Below, piece after piece: positions 41,721 to 52,584 of a stretch of DNA of 64,000 bases; the stretch's first letter is position 1; every line of letters begins with the position of its first letter. The translations under genes and the position numbers were made by a program. The stretch is taken from positions 1-64,000 of the forward strand of contig NZ_JAUG01000010.1 of NCBI RefSeq assembly GCF_000708285.2, read 5' to 3'. The notes beneath the pieces are model-generated. The model did no database searches, was not told the DNA's origin, and saw only the letters and a list, made by a program, of their open reading frames with translations. The stretch is from Pedobacter borealis DSM 19626 (lineage in GTDB: Bacteria; Bacteroidota; Bacteroidia; Sphingobacteriales; Sphingobacteriaceae).

Positions 41721-41728
41721 TATTTTTG
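41721..41728 (+). promoter_or_regulatory. -7 element of the RsmI-like gene, predicted leaderless
   Basis: TATTTTTG ends four bases before the ATG at 41733, so the expected transcription start coincides with the start codon. Confidence 0.55.
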
Positions 41729-41732
41729 TAGC

Positions 41733-42434
41733 ATGCAAAAAGGCACTTTATACCTTATTCCCGTACCATTGGCTGAAGAGGTAGCACATAAAACTTTTAC
41801 CCCTTATTTGGTTGATACCATTAACCAGATTGATACCTACATTGTAGAAAACAGTAAGACAGCCCGTCGGTTTTTGAAAGAGGCTGGTTTAAAAACACCA
41901 CAAAAAGATTTGATCGTACACGATTATGGCAAACATAACCGGACAGATTTAGGTCAGTTTTTTGTTGAGCTTGCTGCCGGAAAAGATGTAGGCTTAATGA
42001 GCGAAGCCGGTTGCCCGGGCATTGCCGATCCTGGAGCTGATATTGTTGCCGAAGCACATAAACGCGGCATTAAAGTGGTACCATTGGTGGGGCCAAGTTC
42101 GATTTTGCTGGCTTTAATGGCCTCAGGTTTTAACGGACAGAGTTTCGCCTTTTGGGGTTATTTACCGATCGATAAAGAGCAACGTACCAAACGGATTAAA
42201 GATTTAGATTTATCGGCAAGCCGTTATAAACAAACACAGATATTCATCGAAACACCTTTCCGCAACAACCAGCTTTTTGAAGAAGTGCTGAAAAGCTGCA
42301 AACCCAATACGCAGGTTTGTGTAGCCAGCAATCTTACTGCAGAAGATGAATTTATTAAAACTCAAAGTGTTTATAATTGGCGCAAAGAGGAGATAGATCT
42401 TCATAAACAGCCTACCATATTTTTGTTATACTAG
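41733..42434 (+). CDS. SAM-dependent methyltransferase, RsmI/tetrapyrrole methylase family
   Basis: A 233-residue methylase with the tetrapyrrole-methylase fold. Opening KGTLYLIPVPLAEE, then VENSKTARRFLK, GLMSEAGCPGIADPGADIV and VPLVGPSSILLALMASG are the RsmI-type motifs. RsmI 2'-O-methylates C1402 of 16S rRNA. This is the shorter Bacteroidota variant of about 230 residues that lacks the usual C-terminal part, so a different RNA target is possible. Confidence 0.85.
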   Translation: MQKGTLYLIPVPLAEEVAHKTFTPYLVDTINQIDTYIVENSKTARRFLKEAGLKTPQKDLIVHDYGKHNRTDLGQFFVELAAGKDVGLMSEAGCPGIADPGADIVAEAHKRGIKVVPLVGPSSILLALMASGFNGQSFAFWGYLPIDKEQRTKRIKDLDLSASRYKQTQIFIETPFRNNQLFEEVLKSCKPNTQVCVASNLTAEDEFIKTQSVYNWRKEEIDLHKQPTIFLLY

Positions 42435-42449
42435 GTTTCCTTAGTCGAG

Positions 42450-42519
42450 CGTCATTCCCTCGAAGGAGGGAATCTTAAAGCTTATTGCATTACGATTCCC
42501 AATCAAGTTGGGAATGACG
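42450..42519. repeat. GTCATTCCC...GGGAATGAC inverted repeat
   Basis: CGTCATTCCC (42450-42459) and GGGAATGACG (42510-42519) are exact inverted ends of a 70-base element with an inner GAGGGAATCTTAA / TTACGATTCCC pair. It follows the RsmI-like gene. Confidence 0.65.
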
Positions 42520-42624
42520 GACTACGCCATGAGAAATATTAGAATTTCAAAAAATCAAAACATATCCAATCCCACATTGGTTGTAATAACAGCGCTCTAT
42601 AACTTATTCAAAAACTTTATAGCG

Positions 42625-42804
42625 ATGAAAAATACGAGCATACCAAAAAACAATCCAACGGTTCAAGGCAGTTCAATAGCTGACCGGGCTAACCACGATG
42701 TTAAAACAGATAAAAAAATACAGGGAATAACCAATGGAGGTGGCCAACGGTCAGATCAAACTTCCAACAAGGACAATCAAAGAAAATACGACAATAAAAA
42801 ATAA
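42625..42804 (+). CDS. Small hydrophilic protein, unknown
   Basis: A 59-residue, highly polar protein (MKNTSIPKNNPTVQGSSIAD and a Lys/Asn/Gln-rich tail). The frame continues upstream to 42508, but that part runs through repeat and spacer sequence, so the ATG at 42625 is preferred. No signal peptide or membrane helix; probably disordered. A terminator follows. Confidence 0.45.
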   Translation: MKNTSIPKNNPTVQGSSIADRANHDVKTDKKIQGITNGGGQRSDQTSNKDNQRKYDNKK

Positions 42805-42831
42805 TAGTAGGTAGCTAATATACCAAAAAGG

Positions 42832-42871
42832 CTTGTCGGAAGATCCATATTGAATGAGATTTTCCGACAAG
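42832..42871. terminator. Bidirectional terminator
   Basis: CTTGTCGGAA (42832-42841) pairs with TTCCGACAAG (42862-42871) between convergent genes. Confidence 0.7.
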
Positions 42872-42893
42872 TCATTATTTAACGAATGGCATT

Positions 42894-43418
42894 TTATTTC
42901 GCCATTACATTATAGAAATTATAATCCGTCATAGGGGCACCCGTTATTCCCAAATTATGGCAAATGGTAATGATCTGGCCACGATGGTAGGTACTGTGGT
43001 TGAACACATGTAAAACATATTCAAAATTCTGAAAGTCGGAAGTAAACCAAGGACTTTGAATTTCTGTTTTCTCATTAAATCTATCTTCACTGATTGCAGT
43101 AATATAAACGGCTAAATTTTCTGACTGCTTCAACAGCGCATTAAAAATATCATTCAAACTTCCATATTCGCGAAATTCGAATTCGGTTTTAGTAAGAATT
43201 GAATACCAATACTCCTGTGCCTGTAAAATATGGGCGAGCGTTAACTTTACACTTTTAAAACTCGATAATACTTCCTGTTCCAATAATTCTTCAGGATGAT
43301 TTTTTAACCAATTTACCAAGGTTAAATTTGCCCAGAAATTATAGTTTGCATAATTTTTCATTAAATACACAAGGGAAGTTTCTTCCATTGTTTCTGCGAA
43401 TAATTGTTCCTGTACCAT
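42894..43418 (-). CDS. DinB family protein
   Basis: A 174-residue four-helix bundle protein of the DinB/DfsA superfamily. The metal-binding histidines are in LAHILQAQEYW and FNHSTYHRGQIITICHNLG. LVYLMKNYANYNFWANLTLV is the typical first helix. The family includes thiol-S-transferases and proteins induced by DNA damage; the reaction here is unknown. Single gene. Confidence 0.85.
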   Translation of the reverse strand: MVQEQLFAETMEETSLVYLMKNYANYNFWANLTLVNWLKNHPEELLEQEVLSSFKSVKLTLAHILQAQEYWYSILTKTEFEFREYGSLNDIFNALLKQSENLAVYITAISEDRFNEKTEIQSPWFTSDFQNFEYVLHVFNHSTYHRGQIITICHNLGITGAPMTDYNFYNVMAK

Positions 43419-43556
43419 GTCTTTTTTGTTTTAGTTACACAAAGAAAACACGGGCGACTGACAACCCTATGGCAGTCTAAAAATCAACATAAAAATATTT
43501 TTAAAATAAAGTGTTTTCTTCATTTCAGTTTACATTTCCATCATGCATTTTCCCTC

Positions 43557-43874
43557 TTACCTGATCATCCTGTCAGGAGAAAAAGCAATAAAATATTCTG
43601 ATCCGGTTTGGATACTAACATTAAGATCTGGCACATTAATTTTAGGTTGTTCTTTAAGCTGCGATAATACGCTTGCTGCAAAATCATGTATCTTTTTTGG
43701 GTCTACCTGAACAGAAACCGTAGGGAAGAAATCGTGTTCTATTTCTGCCTTTCCCTGCTCACTTACCTGGCTGAACTTCCACGATTCTTTGGTCCGAAAA
43801 CCATTTTCGTTGTTGGCATTGTTTAAATGATATAAAAACACTTTCGCCTGTAAGGCTATACTCTCATTTTGCAT
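43557..43874 (-). CDS. Conserved-looking protein of unknown function
   Basis: A 105-residue soluble protein without signal or membrane helix. It opens MQNESIALQAKVFLYHLNNA and contains KESWKFSQVSEQGKAEIEHD. Alternating strands and a helix are likely. I do not recognise a family. Codon use looks normal, and it lies between single-gene units. Confidence 0.55.
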   Translation of the reverse strand: MQNESIALQAKVFLYHLNNANNENGFRTKESWKFSQVSEQGKAEIEHDFFPTVSVQVDPKKIHDFAASVLSQLKEQPKINVPDLNVSIQTGSEYFIAFSPDRMIR

Positions 43875-44121
43875 ATTATAAAATTTGGGCTTTTTTGGCC
43901 ATAATTTGGCAAGGTAAGAAGAATTAATCGGTAGTACCCTTTTTTTGGTTGGTAAGCGATATGGAATTAATCTCGTTTTTCTTTGACAACTCTTATTTAA
44001 CTAAAATATTATCGATAAAACAGATTGTTGATATAAATTTTTAAATACAAACATAACTTTAAAACATTACAAAGCATATCGATTAAGTTTTCGTGTAAAA
44101 TTATCCTACAGCCAAAAATTA
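43875..44121. other. Gene-free AT-rich spacer
   Basis: The first part of a 309-base spacer between divergent genes. No ORF, repeat or RNA gene is evident apart from the inverted repeat at 44122. Confidence 0.5.
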
Positions 44122-44144
44122 ATGTAACAAGTTCTGTTACATTT
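44122..44144. promoter_or_regulatory. Inverted repeat upstream of the M57 protease gene
   Basis: AATGTAACA AGTTC TGTTACATT has perfect 9-bp arms, 40 bases before the ATG. The size fits a dimeric regulator site. Confidence 0.5.
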
Positions 44145-44183
44145 GTTTATCAGCTCCGAAAGGACTTAACTAACTTAAACTTC

Positions 44184-44954
44184 ATGAAAAATAATCTAAA
44201 AAAGATTGCCGTCGTTGCCATGGTAGCATTGGTAATTGCGGCCTGTAAAAAAAATCAGGAATCGACCACTGAGCCACAAGAAACGGTAAAAAATTCGGAC
44301 AAAGTTTTGCAGTACATTAAAGACCTTGGTTTTCCTGCAACAAGTATTGTTGATAATGGAAATGAATTTATCGTAGAAGAAGATATTACATTTCCCAAAA
44401 ACATGGAAATCCCCACTAATGGCGCTGGAGCGAAAACAGAGCAGTATTATACCGGAAGCATTGTAAACAGTACTAAAAAGCTAAACATTAGAATTTTTGT
44501 AGATCCGTCTATGACTTCGATGAGCAGCGAGATCAATAGTGCAATTGCGCAATGGAATGGTGTAACCGGCTCTACGCTAAGGTTTAGTATTGTAACTACA
44601 GCTCCTTACGACATCTTAATAAAGGATGAAGCCTTAACAGCGCCTCCGGGATATGTTACCTGCGGAATGGCACAATTCCCTTCGGGCGGAAGTGCTGGTG
44701 CCCTGGTAAGAATTAACAAAGCAGGCATAGCAGGTAATTCATTTGCACAACGTGCCAGAACGATTTGCCATGAATTTGGACACTGTATTTCTTTCAGGCA
44801 CACTAACTGGTCTGCTCAGGGCGAATCTACTGCTACAAATGTTCCTGGTGTTACAGGAACAGATGCTTTATCATTAATGAATGGTGGCCAATGCGGATCA
44901 GGTGCAACAGTATTATCGCAAAAAGATAAAGATGCTACTGCTGTATTATATTAA
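44184..44954 (+). CDS. M57 (HEIGH-type) zinc protease lipoprotein
   Basis: A 256-residue lipoprotein (lipobox VIAAC, C21). The zinc motif is H196-E-F-G-H200 with H206 in ICHEFGHCISFRHTNW, the extended HExGHxxxxxH of the dual-action HEIGH metallopeptidases. A central matrixin-like region (IRIFVDPSMTSM, INSAIAQWNGVTGSTLRF) precedes it. Envelope-anchored protease; substrates unknown. An inverted repeat lies upstream and a bidirectional terminator downstream. Confidence 0.87.
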   Translation: MKNNLKKIAVVAMVALVIAACKKNQESTTEPQETVKNSDKVLQYIKDLGFPATSIVDNGNEFIVEEDITFPKNMEIPTNGAGAKTEQYYTGSIVNSTKKLNIRIFVDPSMTSMSSEINSAIAQWNGVTGSTLRFSIVTTAPYDILIKDEALTAPPGYVTCGMAQFPSGGSAGALVRINKAGIAGNSFAQRARTICHEFGHCISFRHTNWSAQGESTATNVPGVTGTDALSLMNGGQCGSGATVLSQKDKDATAVLY

Positions 44955-45008
44955 AATTTGCTAAAAACAAAAAACAAACCTAAACTGGTCTATAAGGAGC
45001 TGATAATT

Positions 45009-45046
45009 AATAAGCCCGGGAGTTCATTGTAGCACCCGGGCTTATT
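45009..45046. terminator. Bidirectional terminator overlapping a stop codon
   Basis: AATAAGCCCGGG (45009-45020) pairs perfectly with 45035-45046. The right arm includes the stop codon (45042-45044) of the minus-strand gene. Confidence 0.8.
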
Positions 45047-45713
45047 CTTTTGATAAGGCAATAATGTCTTTTCCTTCTAAAATGCGCCGCTCGCCATTGT
45101 GGCTTAAAGTATTAATCATGGCATTGGCCAGTTCGGCCATGGTGCAGAATCCACTCGGATAAATAGCTCTTCCAATAGGAAATAACCAATTAATATAAGT
45201 ATAAAATTTATGTGCATATTTTTGTCCTGGCAGTGGTTTAATAAAACCCGGGCGAAAATTAAACACCTGTGCAAAAGGCAATCTCATTAAATCATGCTCT
45301 GTTTTACCCTTTACCTGCGCCCATTTCAACCGTCCATTTTCATTGGTTCCCCCTCCGGAAACATAACAAAAAGTCATCCCCTCATTTAGCTTACTTAACG
45401 TTTCTGCAACATGCATGGTTAGCGTATAAGTCATTTTGTAATAGATATCGTTATTAACACCTACCGAAGTAATCCCTAAACAAAAAAAACATGCATTGTA
45501 ACCCAAAAGCTGATTTTCAATCTGCGAAAAATCAAAAAAATCGGGATGGATGATCTCCTTAAGCTTTGGATGGTTATAACCACATGGCTTGCGGTTAATC
45601 ACTAAAACAGTATCAATTTCAGGGCTGTTTAGGCACTGCATTAATACCCCTTCGCCAACCATCCCAGTAGCACCCGTTATGATTACATTATTCTGATCTC
45701 TGGTTTTTCCCAT
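45042..45713 (-). CDS. NAD(P)-binding oxidoreductase/epimerase-like protein
   Basis: A 223-residue atypical short-chain dehydrogenase. The dinucleotide loop is VIITGATGMVGEGVL. FCLGITSVGVN, FCYVSGGGTNENGR with WAQVKGKTEHDL, and FRPGFIKPLPGQ follow the HTATIP2/YwnB-like pattern. The usual YxxxK is replaced by the VKGKTE segment. Substrate unknown. Its stop codon lies inside the terminator stem. Confidence 0.8.
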   Translation of the reverse strand: MGKTRDQNNVIITGATGMVGEGVLMQCLNSPEIDTVLVINRKPCGYNHPKLKEIIHPDFFDFSQIENQLLGYNACFFCLGITSVGVNNDIYYKMTYTLTMHVAETLSKLNEGMTFCYVSGGGTNENGRLKWAQVKGKTEHDLMRLPFAQVFNFRPGFIKPLPGQKYAHKFYTYINWLFPIGRAIYPSGFCTMAELANAMINTLSHNGERRILEGKDIIALSKE

Positions 45714-45814
45714 AATATGATTTGCTTAATAAACAAAAGCTAAAAAAGAGGTTCTTTGTTCATTGCTAAAGGTAATATAAATAAAAAGAGCAACTGATTA
45801 GGTTGCTCTTAAAG

Positions 45815-47947
45815 TTATTTTATACTGGCTTTCATTTGATAATCTTTAGGTGGTTCTGTTCCTAAAAGATGTTGTACAAAATAATCCCAACGGCGACGTG
45901 TCATATAAGGTGAGTATTCACCATAACCATGTGCACTATTTGGAAAAATAACCAGATCGAAAGATTTATTTGCTTTTTCTAATGCCTCCACAACTAATAA
46001 TGTGTTGTAAGGTGGCACATTATCATCCATCATACCATGTACCAACATCAGTTTTCCTTTTAGGTTTTTAGCATAGTTCTGGTTGGCCTGTGCTTCGTAA
46101 TCGGCGTTTTCTACTAAACCATTGTAACGTTCGCCCCAATCATCCTCGTAGTTCCTGTTGTCGTGGTTACCTGATTCGGAAATTCCTACTTTAAAGAAAT
46201 CCGGATAACGGAACATGGCTGCAGCAGTAGCAAAACCTCCACCAGAGTGTCCCCAGATACCTACCTTATTCGTATCAATAGGGTATTTAGCAGAGAGCTG
46301 CCTGATAGCCGCAATCTGGTCAGGCAAAGTATTCTCAGCCATATTGCCATAGCTCATATCATGAAAACTTTTAGAGCGGTCTGGGTTACTGGTCCCCTCT
46401 ATTACCACTACAATAAAGCCCAGTTCGGCCAAAGCCTGATTATCGCCTCGTGAAGCAGCAAAGGACCAACTGCCAACGCTACCACCCTGAGGACCTGGAT
46501 AAATATAATCGATAACCGGATATTTCTGCCCTGCATCCATTTTTGTCGGTGTGAAAACCAATCCGTAGATATCGGTTTTACCATCTTTGGCTTTAACAGA
46601 AACCGGGATAGGTGCTTTCCAGCCTGTAGCAGTTAACCTGGATACATCTGTTTTCTCTAAGGTGTTGATCAGTTTACCATTTATACTTCTTAAAACCGTA
46701 ACGGCTGGTACATCTGGTTGTGAATAAGTATCTACAAAATATTCGAACGATGGAGAAAATACCACCTGATGATTACCTTCTTCGGGGGTTAACAATGCTA
46801 GATTTTTTCCGTCGAAACCGATCTTGTACAAATGGCTAAAATAAGGATTTCCTTTTTCCCGGCCATTAGCCATGAAGTAAAGCGTGCGTGTTTTTTCGTC
46901 TACTTTAACTAAACGGGTTACTACGAAATCGCCTTTCGTAATCTGGTTCTTCAATTTTCCATTGGTAGCATCATATAAGTATAAATGGCCCCAGTTATCT
47001 CTTTCCGAATACCAGATAATCTCTTTAGACGCAGGAAGGTAACGCCAGTTGATGGCTCCCTGACCAGATTCGTACTGTGTTTTTACCGTTTCTTCGAAAA
47101 CTTCGCGAACGGCACCAGTTGTGGTATTGGCAATACGGAATTTTTCATTTTTATGATCGCGGGAGGTAGACAAAAATGCCACTTCAGTGCCATCGGCTTT
47201 CCAATCGATATCATCAAAAGTACCACTGCTCGAAATATCATCGCTTAAGGTTGCACGGTGTTGATCTGCAGGGATGTTTAGCGAAACCATCTTCGCGTTT
47301 TCTACGTCAATTACTACTCTTCTAATGGTTGCAATCTGTTTATCGCCAGGTAAAGGATATTTCCAGGCTTTTAATACTGGCGCACCCACATTTGTGGTTA
47401 CCAGGTACATGTCTTTTGAGTTTCTTTGGTCTTGTTGAAAAGTGGCTATCTTTTTCGAATCAGGCGACCAGCGCAAAATTGGTGCATCGCTATGCTTCCA
47501 TCCCGCATTATCGGTAGCATAACCATAATCTTTAATGCCGTCAGTGGTCAATTGCGTTAATTTTCCAGTAGCTACATCTTTAACAAAGAGGTTATAATCT
47601 TTAATTAAAATGGCTTTTTTCCCATCGGGAGATAGAACTTCATTCCGGCTGGCCCCACGTCGAGATGGTGTTGCACTGCCTTTATAATCGGTAGTTAAAG
47701 TTTTTGTTTTCTTTACCGGATCTACCAAAAAAGTCTGTTCAGTGCCATTGGTTTTAGTAGTATACCAGAATTTATCGCCCTCGAGCCAGTTAGGTTGCAC
47801 GCTGGCATGGTCGATATACTTTGCGGTATTATAACCCATAAAACTTTCCGCCCTTTCGTAATCTTTAACGGTTAGGGCCTTCTGCTGAGCATTTGCGGTA
47901 ATGACCAAAGTACAAGCCGTTACGGTAAGCCAATATTTATTCATCAT
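45815..47947 (-). CDS. S9 family peptidase, dipeptidyl peptidase IV-like
   Basis: A 710-residue exported serine peptidase (signal peptide ending TANAQ). An N-terminal eight-bladed propeller (about 40-480; KKIATFQQDQRNSKDMYLV, ISSSGTFDDIDWK) precedes an alpha/beta hydrolase domain. The triad is S568 (in GIWGHSGGGFA), D642 (in HGMMDDNVPP) and H673 (in NSAHGYGEYS). The nucleophile elbow is GHSGG rather than the common GWSYGG. It removes N-terminal dipeptides in the periplasm. Single gene. A second Met at residue 2 is an equally good start. Confidence 0.92.
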   Translation of the reverse strand: MMNKYWLTVTACTLVITANAQQKALTVKDYERAESFMGYNTAKYIDHASVQPNWLEGDKFWYTTKTNGTEQTFLVDPVKKTKTLTTDYKGSATPSRRGASRNEVLSPDGKKAILIKDYNLFVKDVATGKLTQLTTDGIKDYGYATDNAGWKHSDAPILRWSPDSKKIATFQQDQRNSKDMYLVTTNVGAPVLKAWKYPLPGDKQIATIRRVVIDVENAKMVSLNIPADQHRATLSDDISSSGTFDDIDWKADGTEVAFLSTSRDHKNEKFRIANTTTGAVREVFEETVKTQYESGQGAINWRYLPASKEIIWYSERDNWGHLYLYDATNGKLKNQITKGDFVVTRLVKVDEKTRTLYFMANGREKGNPYFSHLYKIGFDGKNLALLTPEEGNHQVVFSPSFEYFVDTYSQPDVPAVTVLRSINGKLINTLEKTDVSRLTATGWKAPIPVSVKAKDGKTDIYGLVFTPTKMDAGQKYPVIDYIYPGPQGGSVGSWSFAASRGDNQALAELGFIVVVIEGTSNPDRSKSFHDMSYGNMAENTLPDQIAAIRQLSAKYPIDTNKVGIWGHSGGGFATAAAMFRYPDFFKVGISESGNHDNRNYEDDWGERYNGLVENADYEAQANQNYAKNLKGKLMLVHGMMDDNVPPYNTLLVVEALEKANKSFDLVIFPNSAHGYGEYSPYMTRRRWDYFVQHLLGTEPPKDYQMKASIK

Positions 47948-48214
47948 GTTAGTTAATCTTGCGCTAAAAATAAGACTGTTTTAGGAAATGATTGGTATTA
48001 ATCGTGATACAAATTTTTCGGGTGAATGATCTGTTTAACCGCAAAGAGAAAAAGCAAATGCCACAAAGTTAAATTTTTCTTTTTTGCATAATCCACTCCA
48101 CACCACGTACTAACATCAACATCCATCTTTTTAAAGATCCTTCACTGCGTTCAGGATGACAAATCACAAGTCAGCTACGAACTCTAGGCTCCGGAATAAT
48201 TGACCAGTTAATCC
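47948..48214. other. Gene-free spacer with decayed repeats
   Basis: It contains one AAAGATCCTTCACTGCG...AGGATGAC half-repeat (48133-48162) and then ACTCC-type heptads that become regular from 48215. No ORF or RNA gene seen. Confidence 0.45.
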
Positions 48215-48291
48215 ACTCCAAACCCTCAACTCCAAACGCCCGACTCAAGATAAATCGACTCATGACTCCGAACTAAAGACTCCGGACTTAA
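48215..48291 (-). repeat. Eleven in-phase heptads directly after the rph stop codon
   Basis: ACTCCAA, ACCCTCA, ACTCCAA, ACGCCCG, ACTCAAG, ATAAATC, GACTCAT, GACTCCG, AACTAAA, GACTCCG, GACTTAA: 77 bases in exact 7-nt phase (plus-strand reading). The array ends at the base next to the stop codon of the minus-strand gene. This is the longest of the 7-nt arrays in the window. Confidence 0.8.
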
Positions 48292-50919
<2,628 letters not shown>

Positions 50920-51133
50920 TTAATCTGGTAGAAATTCATTCTTTATTAATCACATTTTTAAGGAACAAATCCAAAAATATAGGCTATAATACATGAAAAC
51001 AACGTTTTTTAACTATATTTTTTCAAGTGCAATAATGGTAGAAGTATTGGCGTTATCCTTACAACAAAGCGATAATAATTAATGCTATACTATCCACTTA
51101 TTTCCTCCAAATAATTTTTCTCAGTCTTAAATA

Positions 51134-51451
51134 TTGAAGAAGCTAGAATGTTATTGCAACTATGCGAAATACAGAAAAGGACACAAAATTAGCTGCATTA
51201 CCCCTGCAGCAGAGGCCAAAGTTTCGCCACGTTATTTAAGCGATATGCTCAGGGCTTTGACTGGACAAAATACCCAGCAACTTATTCACGAAAAGTTAGT
51301 TAAAAAAGCAAAAGAAAAACTTTCGACGCCTGAATTGTCGGTGAGTGAAATTGCCTACCAGCTGGGGTTTGAGCATCCACAATCATTTGGTAAGCTCTTT
51401 AAAACAAAAACGCATTTATCGCCTTTGGAGTTTAGGCATTCTTTTAATTAG
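51134..51451 (+). pseudogene. AraC-family regulator remnant
   Basis: The AraC helix-turn-helix domain is intact from about residue 25 (KVSPRYLSDMLRALTGQNTQ, ELSVSEIAYQLGFEHPQSFG, KLFKTKTHLSPLEFRHSFN). The N-terminal ligand-binding half is missing and the residues before it (KLECYCNYAKYRKGHKISC) look like decayed or frameshifted coding sequence with no good start codon. An intact relative would be about 280-300 residues. It lies divergently beside the rph gene. Confidence 0.75.
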
Positions 51452-51469
51452 AACTGGGATAGATCTAAA

Positions 51470-51555
<86 letters not shown>

Positions 51556-51557
51556 GG

Positions 51558-51800
51558 TTATATGATTTTATTTTGTTTCAAATAAATGTAGCCATTTACA
51601 GACTTATAATATTGTTCTCTTCTAAAAGCTTCACTTCTTGAATTAAATTCTTCAAAAAAGTGAATGATGAAAGGGCGCCTAGCTTTCGTTGATTTTACAT
51701 CTCCCCTATTATGTTTGATTAATCTTATTTCCAGGTTTTCAGTACTCCCATAATAGTACTTCCCATCTTTCTCGCTTTTCAAAATATAACTATAAAACAT
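51558..51800 (-). CDS. GIY-YIG nuclease domain protein
   Basis: An 80-residue stand-alone GIY-YIG nuclease domain of the UvrC/YhbQ-like type. The GIY equivalent is FYSYILKS and the YIG equivalent is YYYGST. The catalytic arginine lies in LEIRLIKHNRG and the glutamate in SRSEAFRREQYYKSVNG. The gene is wedged between a 5' half copy of tRNA-Ser and the intact tRNA-Ser. Its stop codon is two bases from the tRNA, so gene and tRNA are probably on one transcript. Homing or repair-like nicking at the tRNA gene is inferred. Confidence 0.85.
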   Translation of the reverse strand: MFYSYILKSEKDGKYYYGSTENLEIRLIKHNRGDVKSTKARRPFIIHFFEEFNSRSEAFRREQYYKSVNGYIYLKQNKII

Positions 51801-51840
51801 AATTATCTTTATTGCACAAAGATTAATTTATTAGTCCCTA

Positions 51841-51899
51841 CTTTCCAAGCGTGCTCGATCAACACTCCCCATAGGGGTCCTTTGGACTGACACCTCTCC
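51841..51899 (-). pseudogene. Displaced 5' half of tRNA-Ser, interrupted
   Basis: Read on the minus strand it matches the intact tRNA from the acceptor stem (GGAGAGGTGTCAG) through GATCGAGCACGCTTGGAAAG and stops just past the anticodon loop. The D-loop region carries a clean 20-base insert (51867-51886). It lacks the 3' half and cannot be a functional tRNA. Confidence 0.8.
51867..51886 (+). mobile_element. 20-nt double-hairpin insert, copy 2
   Basis: CCCC ATA GGGG followed by TCC TTT GGA. Removing it rejoins CACT with CTGACACC as in the intact tRNA. Compared with copy 1 (20926), one stem pair changes from T-A to C-G while staying paired. Both copies sit between CT and C. Confidence 0.55.
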
Positions 51900-52020
51900 T
51901 GTTTGGATTGTGAATATAAATAATTAATTAAAAAGCGTAGAGTGGTCCGGTATATATTTTTTAGTCTGTAATAAAAGTAGTTGAGATAGACCAACTACTT
52001 TTATTAGTGTATGATCTCAA

Positions 52021-52362
52021 TTATAGATCTTGTAATTCCATATTTGCAATCCGGACTTCAGAGGTAGTTGATCCATCTGTAAATCTCACCTTAAACCCTT
52101 TAACGGTATATCTACCCGTTGATGAATCATAAGTAATATCTGTATTTAAAAAAGCAAGAACAGTAAAGCCACCTTCCATAGTTACGTTGTCTAACGAGGT
52201 GCTATTAGAATCGAAAAATATATTATAAGTGTACGTTCCATCTCCATAAACAAATGATAATGGACTTCTTTTTTGTACAGTATAAACTGTATTAGCAAAA
52301 CTTGTACTGACATTAATTAAGCTAGTTGAACACAAGCAGGCAATTAAAAATAATTTTTTCAT
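52021..52362 (-). CDS. Small exported beta-rich protein, unknown
   Basis: A 113-residue protein with a signal peptide (MKKLFLIACLCSTSLINVST, cleavage near SFA-NT). The mature part is Ser/Thr/Tyr-rich with short strands (YGDGTYTYNIFFDSNSTSLD, YDSSTGRYTVKGFKVRF). Probably a secreted or surface protein. No family recognised. Confidence 0.6.
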   Translation of the reverse strand: MKKLFLIACLCSTSLINVSTSFANTVYTVQKRSPLSFVYGDGTYTYNIFFDSNSTSLDNVTMEGGFTVLAFLNTDITYDSSTGRYTVKGFKVRFTDGSTTSEVRIANMELQDL

Positions 52363-52528
52363 AGGATCATTTTTTTAAAATTAGAATAACTAATCTAATT
52401 TAACATTTAAATACCTTAACAACAAATTAGAACATAAAGTAAGTAAAATTTACAAATGCGATCCGCAAAACTAATTCAGACATTTGTTAAGCCAAATAAA
52501 ATAGGAGTCATAACTTATTGCATAAAAG

Positions 52529-52564
52529 AAGAGGTTGCGCCAATTTAATCTGATGCAACCTCTT
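52529..52564 (-). terminator. Intrinsic terminator of pyk
   Basis: On the minus strand AAGAGGTTGC, loop, GCAACCTCTT then CTTTTATG. Ten perfect pairs. Confidence 0.8.
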
Positions 52565-52584
52565 TAATTATTGAACGTTAGAAC

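Noticed and set aside
48215-48291. CRISPR array
   Set aside because: Units are 7 nt, degenerate and contiguous; there are no spacers, and no cas genes are present anywhere in the window.
51809-51994. 61-residue minus-strand ORF
   Set aside because: It runs through the tRNA-Ser half copy and the 20-nt insert and has no protein-like features.
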